A DNA stretch of 64,000 nt from Microglena sp. YARC (taxonomy: Eukaryota > Chlorophyta > Chlorophyceae > Chlamydomonadales > Chlamydomonadaceae). Where the stretch lies: NCBI GenBank assembly GCA_022414725.1, contig CM039466.1:33962212-34026211 (forward strand), read 5' to 3'. Of the stretch, positions 44,501 through 56,502 are shown in pieces. The notes under the pieces are model-generated. The model did not search any database, had not been told where the DNA came from, and was given only the letters and a program-made list of their open reading frames with translations. Position 1 is the first letter of the stretch, and every line of letters begins with the position of its first letter. The position numbers were made by a program, and so were the translations under genes.

Positions 44501-47500
44501 GATGATTGGGTTGGGTGATTCGGTGAATTATGACGATGATAAATCGATTATGGGTGGGTGGTGGATGTATGTATGTTGATAGATGATGATGGTGGGTGCG
44601 TGTGGTAGCTAGTTGCATAGAGATGGTGGGTGGGTGGTGGATGTATGTAGGTTGATAGATGATGAGAGTTGGGTGGTGTGGATGTATGTAGGTTGACTGG
44701 GGTGGCGTGGCCAGTGGGGTGTATGGCGGGTGGTGGAGGGGTGTGGGTGGGGATTGTATGTGGTTATAGATGACCGAGGTGGGGTGGGTGGTGGATAGAT
44801 TCTCAGGGTGGTGTGATGCATGGAGTGTTGATGATGAGTGGGTAGTCTGGGTGGGTGGATGTATGTAGGTTGATAGATGATGATGGTGGTGGTGGGGAAT
44901 GATTGGTGATAATGTGTGGGGGGTGGGTGGTGGAGTTATGTAGTGGTATAAGGAATTGGGTGGGTGGGTGGTGAGTATGTAGTCTTGATTGATGATGATT
45001 GGTGGGTGGGTGGTGGATGTGGTGATAGATATGCTGGGTTGGAGTGGGTTGGTGATGTATGTAGGTTGATAGATGATGAGCGGTGAGTGTGATGGTGGGG
45101 TGATGGATGGTGGGTGGGTGGTGGATGTATGTGGTGATAGATATGACTGGGTGGGTGTGATGTAGGTAGGTTGATAGATGAGTATGTGGCTGGGTGGATG
45201 GTGGCTGTATGTAGTTGATAGATGATGATGGGTGGGTGCGTGCGTGGATGTATTAGGTTGATAGTGCATGATGGGTGGGTGGGTTGGTGGATGTATGTAG
45301 GCTTGATAGATGATGATGTGTGGCCGGTGGTGGATTATGTTAGGTTGATAGATTGATGGGGGTGCGGTGTGATGTTGTAGGGTTGTAGATGAGATGAGGT
45401 GGGTGGTGGATGATATGTAGGTTGATAGATATGATGATGGTGGGTGGGTTGGTGGATGTATGTAGGTTGATAGATAGATGATATGGGGTGGGTGGTGGTT
45501 TGGATGTATGTAGGTTGATAGATGATGATGGTGGGTGAGGTGGTGGATGTATGTTAGGTTGATAGATGATGATGGGGTGGGTGCGGTGGTGGATGTAATG
45601 TAAGGTTGAATTAGATGATGGGGTGGTGGAGGGTGGTGGATGTATGTAGGATTTGATAGATTGTTGATGGTGGGTGGTGGATGTATGTAGGTTTGATAGA
45701 TGTAATTGATGGGTGGGTGGGTGTGGATGTTATGAGGGTGATAGATGAATGATGATGCATGGGTGGGTGGTGGATAGTATGTAGGTTGATTAGATGATGA
45801 TGGTTGGTGGGTGGTGTAGGTTGTGGCATGTATGGTAGGTTTGATAAATGATTGAATTGATGGGGTGGGTGGGGTGGTGGATGTATGTAGGTTGATAGAT
45901 GATGGAGGGTGGGTGGGTGGTGGATGTAATGTGAGGTTGGAGATGGAGATGATGTAGTGATGGGATGTGGGGTGGGTGGTGGATGTAAGTAGGTTTGAAG
46001 ATAGATGATGATGGTGGGGGTGGATGATTAGCGTATGTAGGTTGATAGATGATGGTGTGGGTGTGGATGTATGAGGTTGTAGATGATGATGTGGTTGTGA
46101 TGATGATGTATGTAGGTTGATAGGTGATGAGGTGGTGGGTGGTATGTAGTAGGTGATAGATTATGATTGTTGGTGATGTATGTAGGTTGATAGATGATGA
46201 TGGTGGGTGGGTGGTGGATGTATGTAGGTTGATAGATGATGATGGTGTGGTGTGGGTGGTGGATGTATGTAGGTTATAGATGATGTGGTGGGTGGTGGAT
46301 GTATGTAGGTTGATAGATGATTGGGTGCTGGGGGATGTATGTACGGTTGACAAAGATGATGGTGGGTGGGTGGTGGATGTAATGTAGGTTGATAGATTTG
46401 ATGATGGTTGGGTGGGTGTGATGTATGTAGGTTGATAGATGATGATGATGGTGGGTGTGGATGTATGTAGGTTGATAGATGATGATGGGTGGGTGGGTGG
46501 ATGTATGTAGGTTGATAGATGAAATGTATGTAGGTTTGATGGCAACAGTGGGTGAAAAAGTATAGAGATGTATGTAGTTGATAGAAATGATGATGGATGG
46601 CATAGTGGGGCTGAGTGTGCTGTATGTAGGTTGAAGTGATGCTGGGATGAGTGTGGAATGTAATGTCGGTTGATAGTGATGATGCGGTGGGATAAGAAAA
46701 ATAAGGTGGAGTAGTGTAGCGTTGATAGAAATTTGATGGGGGTGCGGTGTGGATGTATGTGGTGTAGATGATGATGGGCGTGGTGGATGTATTAGTGAAA
46801 GAGATGAGGGTGGGTGGGTGGTGGAGTAGGTTGTAGATGATATGGCATGGGTGGGTGGTGGATGTACGTTGATGATGATGATGGTGGGTGGGTGATGTAT
46901 GTAGGTTGATGATGGATGAGTGGTGTTGCGGGGTGGACTGTATGTAGGCTTGATAGATGATGATGGGGTGGGTGTAGGTGTATGTAGTTGATAATGTGGT
47001 GGGTGGTGTGGTGCGTGGAATGTACTTTAAGCAATAGATGATGGATCGTGGGTGGGTGGTGGATGTTGTGGTTGATAGTGATGATGGTGGTGGTGTGATG
47101 TATGGAGGTTGATAAATTATGATTGGTGGTGGGTGGTGGATGTTGAGAGGCTTGATAGATATGATGGGTGGGTTGGTATGTGGTTGATAGAATGACGATA
47201 GGTGGTGTGGTGGTGGATGTATTACGCGTTGAAGATGATGATGGCGTGGGGGTAGGTGGAGTGTATGGGTTGACTTAGATGGATGAAGGGGGGTGTGACT
47301 GTATGTAGGCTTGACTGATGAATGATGGGGTGTGTGTGGATGTATGTAGGTTGATAGATGATGGATGGGATGGGTGGTGAATGTATGTCTGGTTGACTGA
47401 TGATGGCTGGTGGGTTGGGGATGTATGTAAGGTGATAGATGATGATGGGTGGGTGGTGGATGTATGTAGGTTGATAGAGGATGGCGTGGGTGGCGGGGTG

Positions 47501-50500
47501 GATGTAATGTGCGTTGGATAGAATGATGATGGGGTGGTGGGATGTAGTAGGTTTATAGTGATGAAGTGGGTGGCGTGGTTGGATGTATGTAGGTTGATAG
47601 ATGGATGATGGTGGCCCCCATTCTTGTCATAGCAATCCGCTTCGAGTCTAGGAAGGTGGTGGATGTATGGTAGGTTGATAGATGGATGCGGAGTGGGAAA
47701 TCGGTGGTCGATTGTAGCTAGGTTGATAGATGGATGATGGGGAGTGGGTGGTGGATGTCTGTACGGTGATAGATGATGATGGGTGGGTGGGTGTTGGATG
47801 TAAGTAGGTTGATAGTGATGATGGCGTGGTGGTGGAGTTATTAGTTATAGATGATGAGGGTGGTGGGTGATGGGGATGTTGTAGGTTGATACGATTGTGA
47901 TGCCGTGGGTGGGTGTGGATTGTATGCTAGTTGTAGATGATGATGGCGTGGCGTGGTTGTTGGATGTATGTAGGTGAGAGATGATGATGTGTGGTGGGGG
48001 TGGACTGTATGTAGGCGTGAGAGCATGATGGCGTGGGTGGGTGGTGAATGGTATGTAGGTGATAGATGAAGATGGGTGGGTGGGTGCGTGCGCATGTATG
48101 TAGGTTGATAGGATGATGATGGGTGGTGTGGTGGTAATGATATGGTAAGGTTGTAGATGATGATGTTGCGGTGGGTTGGGGATGTATGTAGTGTGATAGA
48201 TTGATGGTAACGGGGTTGGTGGTGTATGTAGGATTGATAATGTGTCGCAATGGTCGTGTAGAGTCAGGATGTATGGTCAGCGTTAGAATCCAACCATGGA
48301 TAAATGGCAGTAAACCCGCGGCCCGCCGGAAGGCGCGCCTGGCGTGGGCCCGAGCTGAGAACTATATGTAGGTTGATAATGATCATGGGTGGTCGGTGAA
48401 ATGTGTGTTAGCGTGATCAGCATTGATGGATGCGCGTGAGGTTGGGTGCGATGTATGTGCTCAGCAGCCCGTTGATAGATTTTGGAATGCACTGGTGGGG
48501 GAGGCGCTGCGATGTCATGTAGGTTGGACTGCATGATGCCCGTTGGGTGTGGACTGTATGTAGGATGATACGATTGATGGGATGGAGTGGGTGGTTGGTG
48601 GATGTATGCTGGTTGATAGGATGATGTTGGGTGCAGGGGGTGGTCGGTGTATGGTAGGACTTGATAGATTGCCTGCATGGGTGGGTGCGGGTGTAGGACT
48701 GTATGTAGCGTTGATGATGATGATGAGTTGGGTGGTAGTGGATGTATGTAGGTTGATAGATATGGGTGCGTTAGATGGGGATTGTCATGTTTAGGTTTGA
48801 TAGATGGATGAGGCGGGTTGTGCCCGGTGGGGTGCTCTGTAGGTTCGATAAGATGATTGATGCGGATCGCGGCGTGTGTGGCGATCTAATGTAGGTTAGT
48901 CAGATGATTGATGTGGCGTGGGTGCTTGGTGTACTGGCGTGATAGCTGATATGGTGGGTGATGCGTTGGATGTTAGCTAGCGTTGATAGATGATGCGATG
49001 GTGTGGAGGCGGTGCGTGGATGTATTGTAGGTTGGAAGTGTTGATGGCGTGGCGCGATGGTGATTGTATGTAGGTTGATAGATGAATGCATGGGTGGGTG
49101 CAGTGGTGGATAGATGTAGGTGATCTAGACTAGATGCACAATGGGATGGAGTGGCGTGGGGGATGTACTGCAATAGGTTGATCCAGATGATGGCCCCGTG
49201 GAGTGGGTGTGTGGTATGATCAGTGTGATAGATCCTGTGGTGGGTGCCCCGTGGTGGTGATGTAGGTGATAGACTGTATGATGGTGTGGGCCGTGATGTA
49301 TGCTAGGTTGATATGTGATGATGGGTGCGGTGCGTGTATGTATGTAGTTTTGAATAGATGCTAATGTGGGTGGGGCCAGTTGGTGGAATGTATGTAGGTT
49401 GATAGATGGATCGCATGGGTGTCGTGGCACCAGAGGTCGGTGGATGTATGATCGTGCTAGATGATGAATCTTGTGGGTTGGATGTATCGTATGTTATATT
49501 ATGATGATGGGGGGTGGGGTGGTCGGATGGAGTGTAGGTTTGGATAGATGATGGATGGTGGGGGCGTGAGTGGCATCTAGTCGCGTTGAATGACTGATGG
49601 GTATTGTGCACTGGACGCTCCTCTACGCACCGTCCCTGCAAGAAGCACCGACGGCCCACACAAACCAGCGCGTGGTGATGTCATGTGTGATAGATGATGA
49701 TGCTGCGCCTGCGTGGGTGGTTGTATGTATGTGAGTGTAGTGCTGCGGTGGCGTGGTGCTCTGGACTGATGTAGTGTTGATAGATGAAGATGGGTGGGTG
49801 CCGGTGTGGATGTATGTAGGTTGAATAGATTGATGATGGGGGTATGTGGGTGCCGTGGATGTATGTAGGTGATAATGATTGCGTGGTGGCAGTGTGGCGC
49901 CGGGTGGACCTGATGTAGGTGATAGATGATGTATGGGGTTGGGTGGGTGGTGAATGTCCTGTAGGTTCGATAGTATGATGATGTTGGGTGGGGTGGATGT
50001 ATGTAGCGTTGTATAGATAGGATGATGGGCTGAGATGCCCTGTGGAGGTAATGTTAGGTTGATAGATTGATGGTGCGTGGGTGCCGTGGACTCTTATGGA
50101 GTGTAGATGATGCATGTGGCGTGGGTGGACTGCTATTGCTAGGTGTGATAGCATCGTGTGGGTGGTGGTGGTGGATGTTGTACCGCCCTTCCGATAGACA
50201 TGGTGAATGGGGGTGGGGGGGGTGGTGGAGTATGTAGGTTGATAGACTGATGCATGTGGGCTGTGGTGGATGAATTGTTAGGGTATGTAAATGATGTGGT
50301 GGTGGGTGTGGATGTTGGAGTTGTAGATGACCGATGGAACTGGGTGGTGGCTGACAGTTAGCCGTTCTGATAGATAGTGTGTGCGGTGACGGTGTGAGGA
50401 TATGATAGGTTCATAGTGGATCGGACATGCGGGGTGGGATGGTGCCGATGTAGAGTGTGATAGATGATGTATGTTGATAAGTGTAATTATGTTGTGTAGA

Positions 50501-51059
50501 TGATGGATGGGTGAGTGAACAGGTGGTTGACTGTATGTATATTGATCGAATGATGACAGGCTGGTGGGCTGCGCTGTATGCTTATTATGCCTAGGTTGAA
50601 AGATGATGAATGACAGTGCGCAGCTGGGTGGGAGCTGGTATGTAGGCTGATCAGCGTGATGGTACGTGGTGTGTGGTGGAATGCTCTTATTAGGTCTGAG
50701 TAGCATGATGATGGTGGGTGACCCGTGCTGGGAAATGTAGGGTAGTGTTGACTGCAGTTAGTGGTAAGGTGGGTGTGACTTGTACTGTAGGTTGATAAAG
50801 GTGTGAATGGTGAATGTGCTGGTGTTATGTATGATAGGTTGAATAAGATGCATGACCTGGGCGAGCTTGCGGTGGCTGCATACTTGTAGGTTTTATTAGA
50901 TGATAATGCGCTGGGTGGGCATGCTACTGTAGGTTGATGATGTGGCGGCTGGTGAGTATGTAGGTTGATAGCATGGCGATGATGGTGCTAGTGGGTGAGT
51001 GGGTTGTATGATGATAGATGATGATACTGAGGTTGGATGATGTATGTAGACTCTCTCTC
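32511..51059. repeat. 18.5-kb GT-rich minisatellite, 39-44 bp unit, roughly 400 copies
   Basis: The unit is GGATGTATGTAGGTTGATAG, then ATGATGATGGTGGGTGGGTG, GT, varying mainly in the number of GGGT steps. The first 2 kb are clean. From about 34.4 kb onward copies show many scattered single-base insertions and deletions, and beyond about 47 kb almost every unit is damaged. It most likely lies in an intron of, or just after, the oxidase gene. The large HHPPTHHHLSTYIHPPP-type minus-strand open frames are translation of the repeat. Confidence 0.95.
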
Positions 51060-52059
51060 NNNNNNNNNNNNNNNNNNNNNNNNNNNNNNNNNNNNNNNNN
51101 NNNNNNNNNNNNNNNNNNNNNNNNNNNNNNNNNNNNNNNNNNNNNNNNNNNNNNNNNNNNNNNNNNNNNNNNNNNNNNNNNNNNNNNNNNNNNNNNNNNN
51201 NNNNNNNNNNNNNNNNNNNNNNNNNNNNNNNNNNNNNNNNNNNNNNNNNNNNNNNNNNNNNNNNNNNNNNNNNNNNNNNNNNNNNNNNNNNNNNNNNNNN
51301 NNNNNNNNNNNNNNNNNNNNNNNNNNNNNNNNNNNNNNNNNNNNNNNNNNNNNNNNNNNNNNNNNNNNNNNNNNNNNNNNNNNNNNNNNNNNNNNNNNNN
51401 NNNNNNNNNNNNNNNNNNNNNNNNNNNNNNNNNNNNNNNNNNNNNNNNNNNNNNNNNNNNNNNNNNNNNNNNNNNNNNNNNNNNNNNNNNNNNNNNNNNN
51501 NNNNNNNNNNNNNNNNNNNNNNNNNNNNNNNNNNNNNNNNNNNNNNNNNNNNNNNNNNNNNNNNNNNNNNNNNNNNNNNNNNNNNNNNNNNNNNNNNNNN
51601 NNNNNNNNNNNNNNNNNNNNNNNNNNNNNNNNNNNNNNNNNNNNNNNNNNNNNNNNNNNNNNNNNNNNNNNNNNNNNNNNNNNNNNNNNNNNNNNNNNNN
51701 NNNNNNNNNNNNNNNNNNNNNNNNNNNNNNNNNNNNNNNNNNNNNNNNNNNNNNNNNNNNNNNNNNNNNNNNNNNNNNNNNNNNNNNNNNNNNNNNNNNN
51801 NNNNNNNNNNNNNNNNNNNNNNNNNNNNNNNNNNNNNNNNNNNNNNNNNNNNNNNNNNNNNNNNNNNNNNNNNNNNNNNNNNNNNNNNNNNNNNNNNNNN
51901 NNNNNNNNNNNNNNNNNNNNNNNNNNNNNNNNNNNNNNNNNNNNNNNNNNNNNNNNNNNNNNNNNNNNNNNNNNNNNNNNNNNNNNNNNNNNNNNNNNNN
52001 NNNNNNNNNNNNNNNNNNNNNNNNNNNNNNNNNNNNNNNNNNNNNNNNNNNNNNNNNNN
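51060..52059. other. Assembly gap of exactly 1000 N
   Basis: The gap is flanked by CTCTCTCTC on the left and AGAGAGAGA on the right. The round length indicates a gap of unknown size. The sequences on the two sides are unrelated in type. Confidence 0.99.
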
Positions 52060-52450
52060 AGAGAGAGATATTACCGAATACGCTAGTCAATCCATAATAA
52101 AGGTTGAAAACTGAATAAAACTTGAAACTTGAATTACACTTGGAACTTGAATTACAACCTTGAACCTGATATACACCCTTGAACTTGAATTAAACTGACT
52201 TGAATTACAACCTTGAACTTGATTACAACTTGAACCTGATTTAACCTTGAACTTGAATTAAAACTTGAACCTGAAATTACAACCTTGAACTTGAATTAAA
52301 CTTGAACTGAATTATAACCTTGAACTTGAATTTACAACCTTGAACTTGAATTAAAACCTTGAACCGGAAAAAAAAAAAATACCCGGTATTTAAAATAAAA
52401 CTTTTAAATAATAAGGGTTGAACTTGAAATTAAAACCTTGAACTTGAATA
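52060..52450. repeat. TTGAACTTGAATTA-type tandem repeat
   Basis: About 20 imperfect units of (ACC)TTGAACTTGAATTA(AA/CA) fill this stretch. Similar TTGAACTTGAACTTG runs occur at 11050 and 23695. Confidence 0.9.
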
Positions 52451-53690
52451 CCGCCCGGGCATCCAGCGCATGAATGCGTGGGCTCTTTGGGCGCCCTAAG
52501 GCGAGGGGGGGTGGTTATAAAGCTCTTTATGGTAAGATAATAATATAAAATTAGTATAATTAAGCTCTTATAAATCTCTCTATCCTCTCTCCCTAAGCTA
52601 ACTACGAGCCAATTTGGCCCTTTTCAACACGCAAAAGTCAAATATTGCTGCTAGCTGAAAACGCATGTCCATAATTCAAATTATGCTATGCCAAGACCCA
52701 AACGCATACATCGCATTCCGCAAGCTATTAGGGACCAATCTTGGCCCTTTTCAACACCAACAAGTCAAATAGCGCTGCCCGCTGAAAATCAAGGTTGACC
52801 TTGATTGTACCTCGATCGAAATGGCTCAGCCGAACTTTTGATCCTTTTAAAATTAATTTAGGGGGGTCCTGGGACCTGGGAAGAGGTTTCAGAACCCTAA
52901 CCCCCCTCAAACACCCAAAAATTTGGTTTCTAGGTTTGACGCAGCATTCAAGTCCGGACCGACATAAATCATGCTCGAACGACAAAAAAGAAGAAAAAAA
53001 ACATTTAATGGGCGTCGGAATCCGCTCAGAAGCTCGCAACGCAATAATTTGGTAACCTGGGTGGCTCATGTTAGCTTTGGCGGGAGGGCCCTACGAAAGA
53101 TACCGAATATAAAAATAACATCATAAAGCTCTTTATAAAAGCTCTTATGCAGCCTGTGGTGGCTTCCATCTCCCGGCAGGAGGCTTGATTCATGAGCATT
53201 GGACGGCCGGCCTGGCTTGGCCTTTGCCTGGTCCTTATTCGTAACCATTGCGCCCCCCCTATAGTTTCTGGTCAAAGCTTGTATTCATGGGACGAACGAT
53301 AAACAGCAATGCTTGAACTCGTCCACAAGCTATTACTATTCTTTTGGCTTGGCTACACTTTGAAACTTCAGCCCATGTGGACCTTTAACAACCTGTCAAA
53401 TGTCAGCCTGGTGCCACAGGCTAAATGAATCGCCACCAATGCCAACTAATGCCAACCCGATGCCTAGCCAAATGTCTGCGAGCGTCTGAAACAATTAAGA
53501 ACGTCCTGCCGGATGCTTCAGCCAAGCCACCAGTCGCCCCGAAACATGAAGTACAGTATGTGATCAATTCTTCAGCCAATGTTTCAGGATCGAAAACATG
53601 AAACCAGCCTGAGAAAACGAATGGCCAAATTCGCTAATTGCACATTAAAAGCGGTGCACAATGCGATAAATTGTGCCTTTAAAACGCTGA
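52451..53690. other. Post-gap unique sequence, no gene recognised
   Basis: AAAGCTCTTTATAA-type words recur at about 52520, 52560 and 53125. TTGGCCCTTTTCAACAC occurs twice (52614, 52742) followed each time by GCA/CCA..AAGTCAAATA, a diverged repeat of about 130 bp. Between 52728 and 53069 both strands are open (113 codons minus, 86 plus) but neither shows a known motif, a splice context or a start I can defend. Confidence 0.45.
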
Positions 53691-53985
53691 TCGAGGGCGT
53701 GAGGTTGGGGGGGCAGTTCTGTTCTTGCTTGCACTGGGGCCAACCACTGGACAAACACCCAAGTGAACTGTATTAAACAGTAACAGTGATAATAGTGACA
53801 GTATAACAGCAGTAATACGTAGTAATAGTTAACAGTAGTAAATAGTAGTAAAGTAGTAACAGTAGTTAATGAGTAGTCAATAGTAGTGAACAGTAGTAAT
53901 AAGTAGTAACAGTAGTAATAATAGTAACAGTAGTAACAGTGGTATAAGTAAAGGGGGGAGGGGTTGGCACAAAATATCATCTACG
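53691..53985. repeat. Interspersed GCACTGGGGCCAACC copy followed by (GTAGTAATA)n
   Basis: GGCGTGAGGTTGGGGGGGCA, TTGCACTGGGGCCAACCACT, CCAAGTGAACTGTATT, then about 190 bp of AGTAGTAACAGTAGTAATA. A retroelement end followed by a simple-repeat tail is one reading. Confidence 0.75.
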
Positions 53986-54239
53986 CTATCATGTCATCAT
54001 ATGAATCATATGAAATGCTGGCAGTCTATACTAGGCAAAATTTACCATTATATAAAATACCATGTGATGCAATTTGTATGATATCATATGATATCATACT
54101 TGGGCCTTTGGTTCAGCATCCAATATGATTATGCCGTCCTAGGTATAAGTAGCTATACCCTTGCAGCCCTTGCCTATGTGTTCACCGTTTTGTGAGATGA
54201 CTAAACAACGTTCTCAAACAATCTACGCTTCTACGGAGC

Positions 54240-54674
54240 TTGTACAACATAAATAAATGAGTTGTCTATCTACGAGAAAATGGATTTTGTAATAATGGAC
54301 CCCCACATTATCTCACACACACCCGCACACCCAACCCCAAACCAACCCCAACCCAACCCAACCACCAACCCTCAATTCCCTTCCCCCCCACCCCACCACA
54401 CACCACACACACACTCGTACTCACAAACAGGCAACAGGCAAACAAGCACCACCCCCCTCCATTCCCATGCAGGTTTTCCTGCAGATTAAGATCGGCCCTA
54501 AGGTCAGGGGGTTCCGTTTTGCTTTTCACTGGGCCCACACCAACTTCTACAACATAAAATTAATGAGTTGTCCTAGCTATGATTATTGTTTTTTTGTATT
54601 GAATGAATCCCCCCCCCCAAACCCAAACCTCAAACCCCCCATCACACCCACACATCCCTCTCCTTCCCATGCAG
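54240..54674. repeat. Intron with a duplicated block and decoy first exon of the cyclophilin
   Basis: ACAACATAA..TAATGAGTTGTC occurs at about 54247 and 54551, each followed by a C/A-rich run and CCATGCAG. The first copy leads into GTTTTCCTGCAG|ATTAAGATCG (VFLQIKIGPKV-like, from 54473) and then degenerates. The second leads into the true exon at 54675. The duplication period is about 200-300 bp. Confidence 0.75.
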
Positions 54675-54756
54675 GGTTTTCTTGCAGATCAAGATTGGCA
54701 CTGAGGTTGTTGGCAAGGATTTGCCATTGGGCCTGATGGGTAAATACTGTGCCCAA
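54675..54756 (+). CDS. Cyclophilin (peptidyl-prolyl cis-trans isomerase), N-terminal exon, with a +1 frameshift
   Basis: After acceptor CCATGCAG the frame reads VFLQIKIGTEVVGKDLPLGL, then MGK, matching the first two strands of cyclophilins (V.l.I.IGg...G.l..GL.G.). An extra T at about 54745 then shifts the frame. Without it the exon would go on T-V-P-K up to the donor GCCCAA|GTTGAG, the canonical GKTVPK-TVENF. The AA plus the G of the next exon complete the Lys codon, which confirms the phase. Upstream exons, including any transit peptide, were not found. The extra base may be a sequencing error, since this region is noisy. Confidence 0.7.
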
Positions 54757-55700
54757 GTTGAGTATGGTCTGTGTGTGTGTTTAGGTGGGGTGTGGGTGGG
54801 TGGGTGGTGGGTGTGTGTGGTGTGGGGGGGGGGGGCAATATCACTGCTCTGCACTTCTGGGTAAACGAGCTGAGTTAGTGAAGGCGACAAGAGGCGGCGA
54901 GGAGAGAAGAGACATTGAAGCTGACAAATGATTGGCTATGTTTCCTCGTTTCCGAAATCTGCTTCAACACATTCCATCAGTCAGCGCCTTCTTCACTCAC
55001 ACTCGCCTCCCCGTTCCCCTCCTTTCTTCTCTCTCTCTCTATTCTTTTCCCCTCTTTCTTTCCCTCCCCCTCCCCGCTCCCGCCTCCCCCCCTCCTCCTG
55101 CCCCTCCCCCTCCACGCTTCCCTCCCCCTCCCTTTCCCCCTCCTCCCCTTCCCCCCCTCCTTCCCTCCTCAACACTCGCCTCCCTGTCCCCCTCCCTTTC
55201 CCCCCCCACTCGCCACCCCCTCCCCTCTCTCACCCCCCCTCACACTTGCCTCCTCCCTCCTCACCTCCCCTCTCATCCCCCCCTCACACTCTGCCTCACC
55301 GGTCCCCTCCCTTTCCCCCTCCACTCGCCTCCCCCCCACCCCACCCCCTCGTCTCCCACCCTCGACTGTGCCTCCCCCCTCCCCCCTCCCTCCCCCCACC
55401 CCACCCCCCTCTCCCCACCGCTCGCTCTCGGCTTCCCCCCTCCCCCTCCCTCCCCCTCCGCCCTCCCCCTCCTCCTCCTCCTCACCTTCCCACCCCCCTC
55501 CCCCTCCATTTCCCCTACCTTCCCTCCTTTTCCCCGCTCACCAGCCTTCTCTCTCCCCTTTCCCTCCCCTCCCTCCCATACTGCAATTTTGATCCCCTCC
55601 CCCCTCCCACCTCCCCATTAAACTAACACACCTACCCACTCCACCAAGCCACCCACTCCACCCAGCTTCCGAAACTTGATCTAACTTGTCTAAACTTGAT
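54757..55700. repeat. Intron: G/T-rich start, then about 650 bp of C/T-only sequence
   Basis: A (GTGTGGGTG)n stretch at 54770-54840 is followed, from 55000 to 55610, by an almost pure pyrimidine tract (CCTCCCCCTCCCTTTCCC). Three overlapping Ser/Pro-rich open frames over 225 codons are caused by the absence of purines. Confidence 0.9.
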
Positions 55701-55714
55701 CAAGCCCAAACTGT

Positions 55715-55908
55715 TCTTTCAAGCTACGAGCAACAGCATTCTAGGCAGCTCCCCTGTCCTGGGCCAACTCAGCCAAACCTTATAGAAATGTATTGCAGCT
55801 GGAAACTGACAGAAAGTTTTTACAACATTGTTGGAATCTTGGGGCCTAACCCAGTGTCTAGCTCAGGGGAGCTGCCTAGAAGCTGCTTCTCGGTAGCTGA
55901 AAAGAAAA
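55715..55908. mobile_element. MITE-like element, family M, copy 4
   Basis: The left end CAAGCTACGAGCAACAGCAT continues TCTAGGCAGCTCCCCTG. The right end GGGGAGCTGCCTAGAAGCTG continues CTTCTCGGTAGCTGAAAAG. Core GGCCTAACCCAGTG as in the other copies. Confidence 0.82.
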
Positions 55909-55919
55909 GCCTAATGATC

Positions 55920-56394
55920 CACATGCCTCACCCAAGACCCACTGCTCGCCCCAGTACCCCAACCCGCAAAAAAACACCCAACTGCTCACCCACAACCCAG
56001 GCTGCTCACACTCCAGACCCCACGCACAACCCACATGCTCACCCACAACCCCACTGCTCCCGCAGGACCCCACGCACAACCCACTGCTCACCCACAACCC
56101 ACTGCCCACCCCAGGACCCCACCACAACCACTGCCCCCCCAGACCCGACCCACAACCCACTGCTCACCACCCCAGGACCCCACCCACAACCCACTGCTTA
56201 CCCCAGGCCCACCACCACCCACTGCTCCCTTCTATATTACCCACCACAACCCACTGCTAACCCCAGGACCCCACCCACAACCCACTGCCCCCCCAGGACC
56301 CCCACCCACTAACCCATCGCACCCCTCCCCCCCCCCCATCCCGGACCCCACCCACAACCCACTGCTGCACAACACAACCCACTGCTCCCCACAG
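55920..56394. repeat. 29-bp array containing acceptor-like CAG|GAC copies
   Basis: CCCCAGGACCCCACCCACAA, CCCACTGCT repeats about 14 times. The true acceptor context CCCACTGCTCCCCACAG|GACTG shares ACTGCTCCC(C)(G)CAG|GAC with several units, so the array again seems to be made of the junction. Confidence 0.85.
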
Positions 56395-56502
56395 GACTGT
56401 TGAGAACTTCCGCCAGTTGTGTACTGGAGAGAGGGTGTTCGGTTCGAAGGGCCGTACCGCTGCACTACAGAACTCAAAGTTCCATCGCAAATTATTCCAG
56501 GA
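56395..56502 (+). CDS. Cyclophilin, exon (TVENFRQLCTGE and KFHR motifs), with a frameshift near its end
   Basis: The first G completes Lys. The exon then reads TVENFRQLCTGERVFGSKGR, then TAALQNSKFHR. TVENFR.LCTGE and the catalytic-site FHR motif (the Arg essential for isomerase activity in cyclophilins) are clear. After CATCGC the sequence AAATTATTCCAGGA has five bases where three (or six) are expected before ATTCCAGGA. In the corrected frame it would give IPG and end phase 0 at GGA|GTAAGT, joining FMCQAGDF in the next exon. In the frame as written it gives HRKLFQ and a phase clash. Sequencing error or a true lesion are both possible. Confidence 0.78.

Noticed and set aside
52728..53069. 113-codon minus-strand and 86-codon plus-strand frames after the gap
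   Set aside because: Both strands are open, no known motif is present, and the region follows a doubtful gap join. Kept only as unassigned sequence.
54473..54550. VFLQIKIGPKVRGFRFAFHW as the true cyclophilin N-terminal exon
   Set aside because: After IKIGPKV it departs from the family, while the copy at 54675 continues through GLMGK and, allowing one base, TVPK with the right donor phase. Treated as a decoy copy.
54915..55626. Three overlapping Ser/Pro-rich frames of 225-232 codons
   Set aside because: They arise from about 600 bp of purine-free sequence inside a cyclophilin intron, which cannot contain a stop codon.
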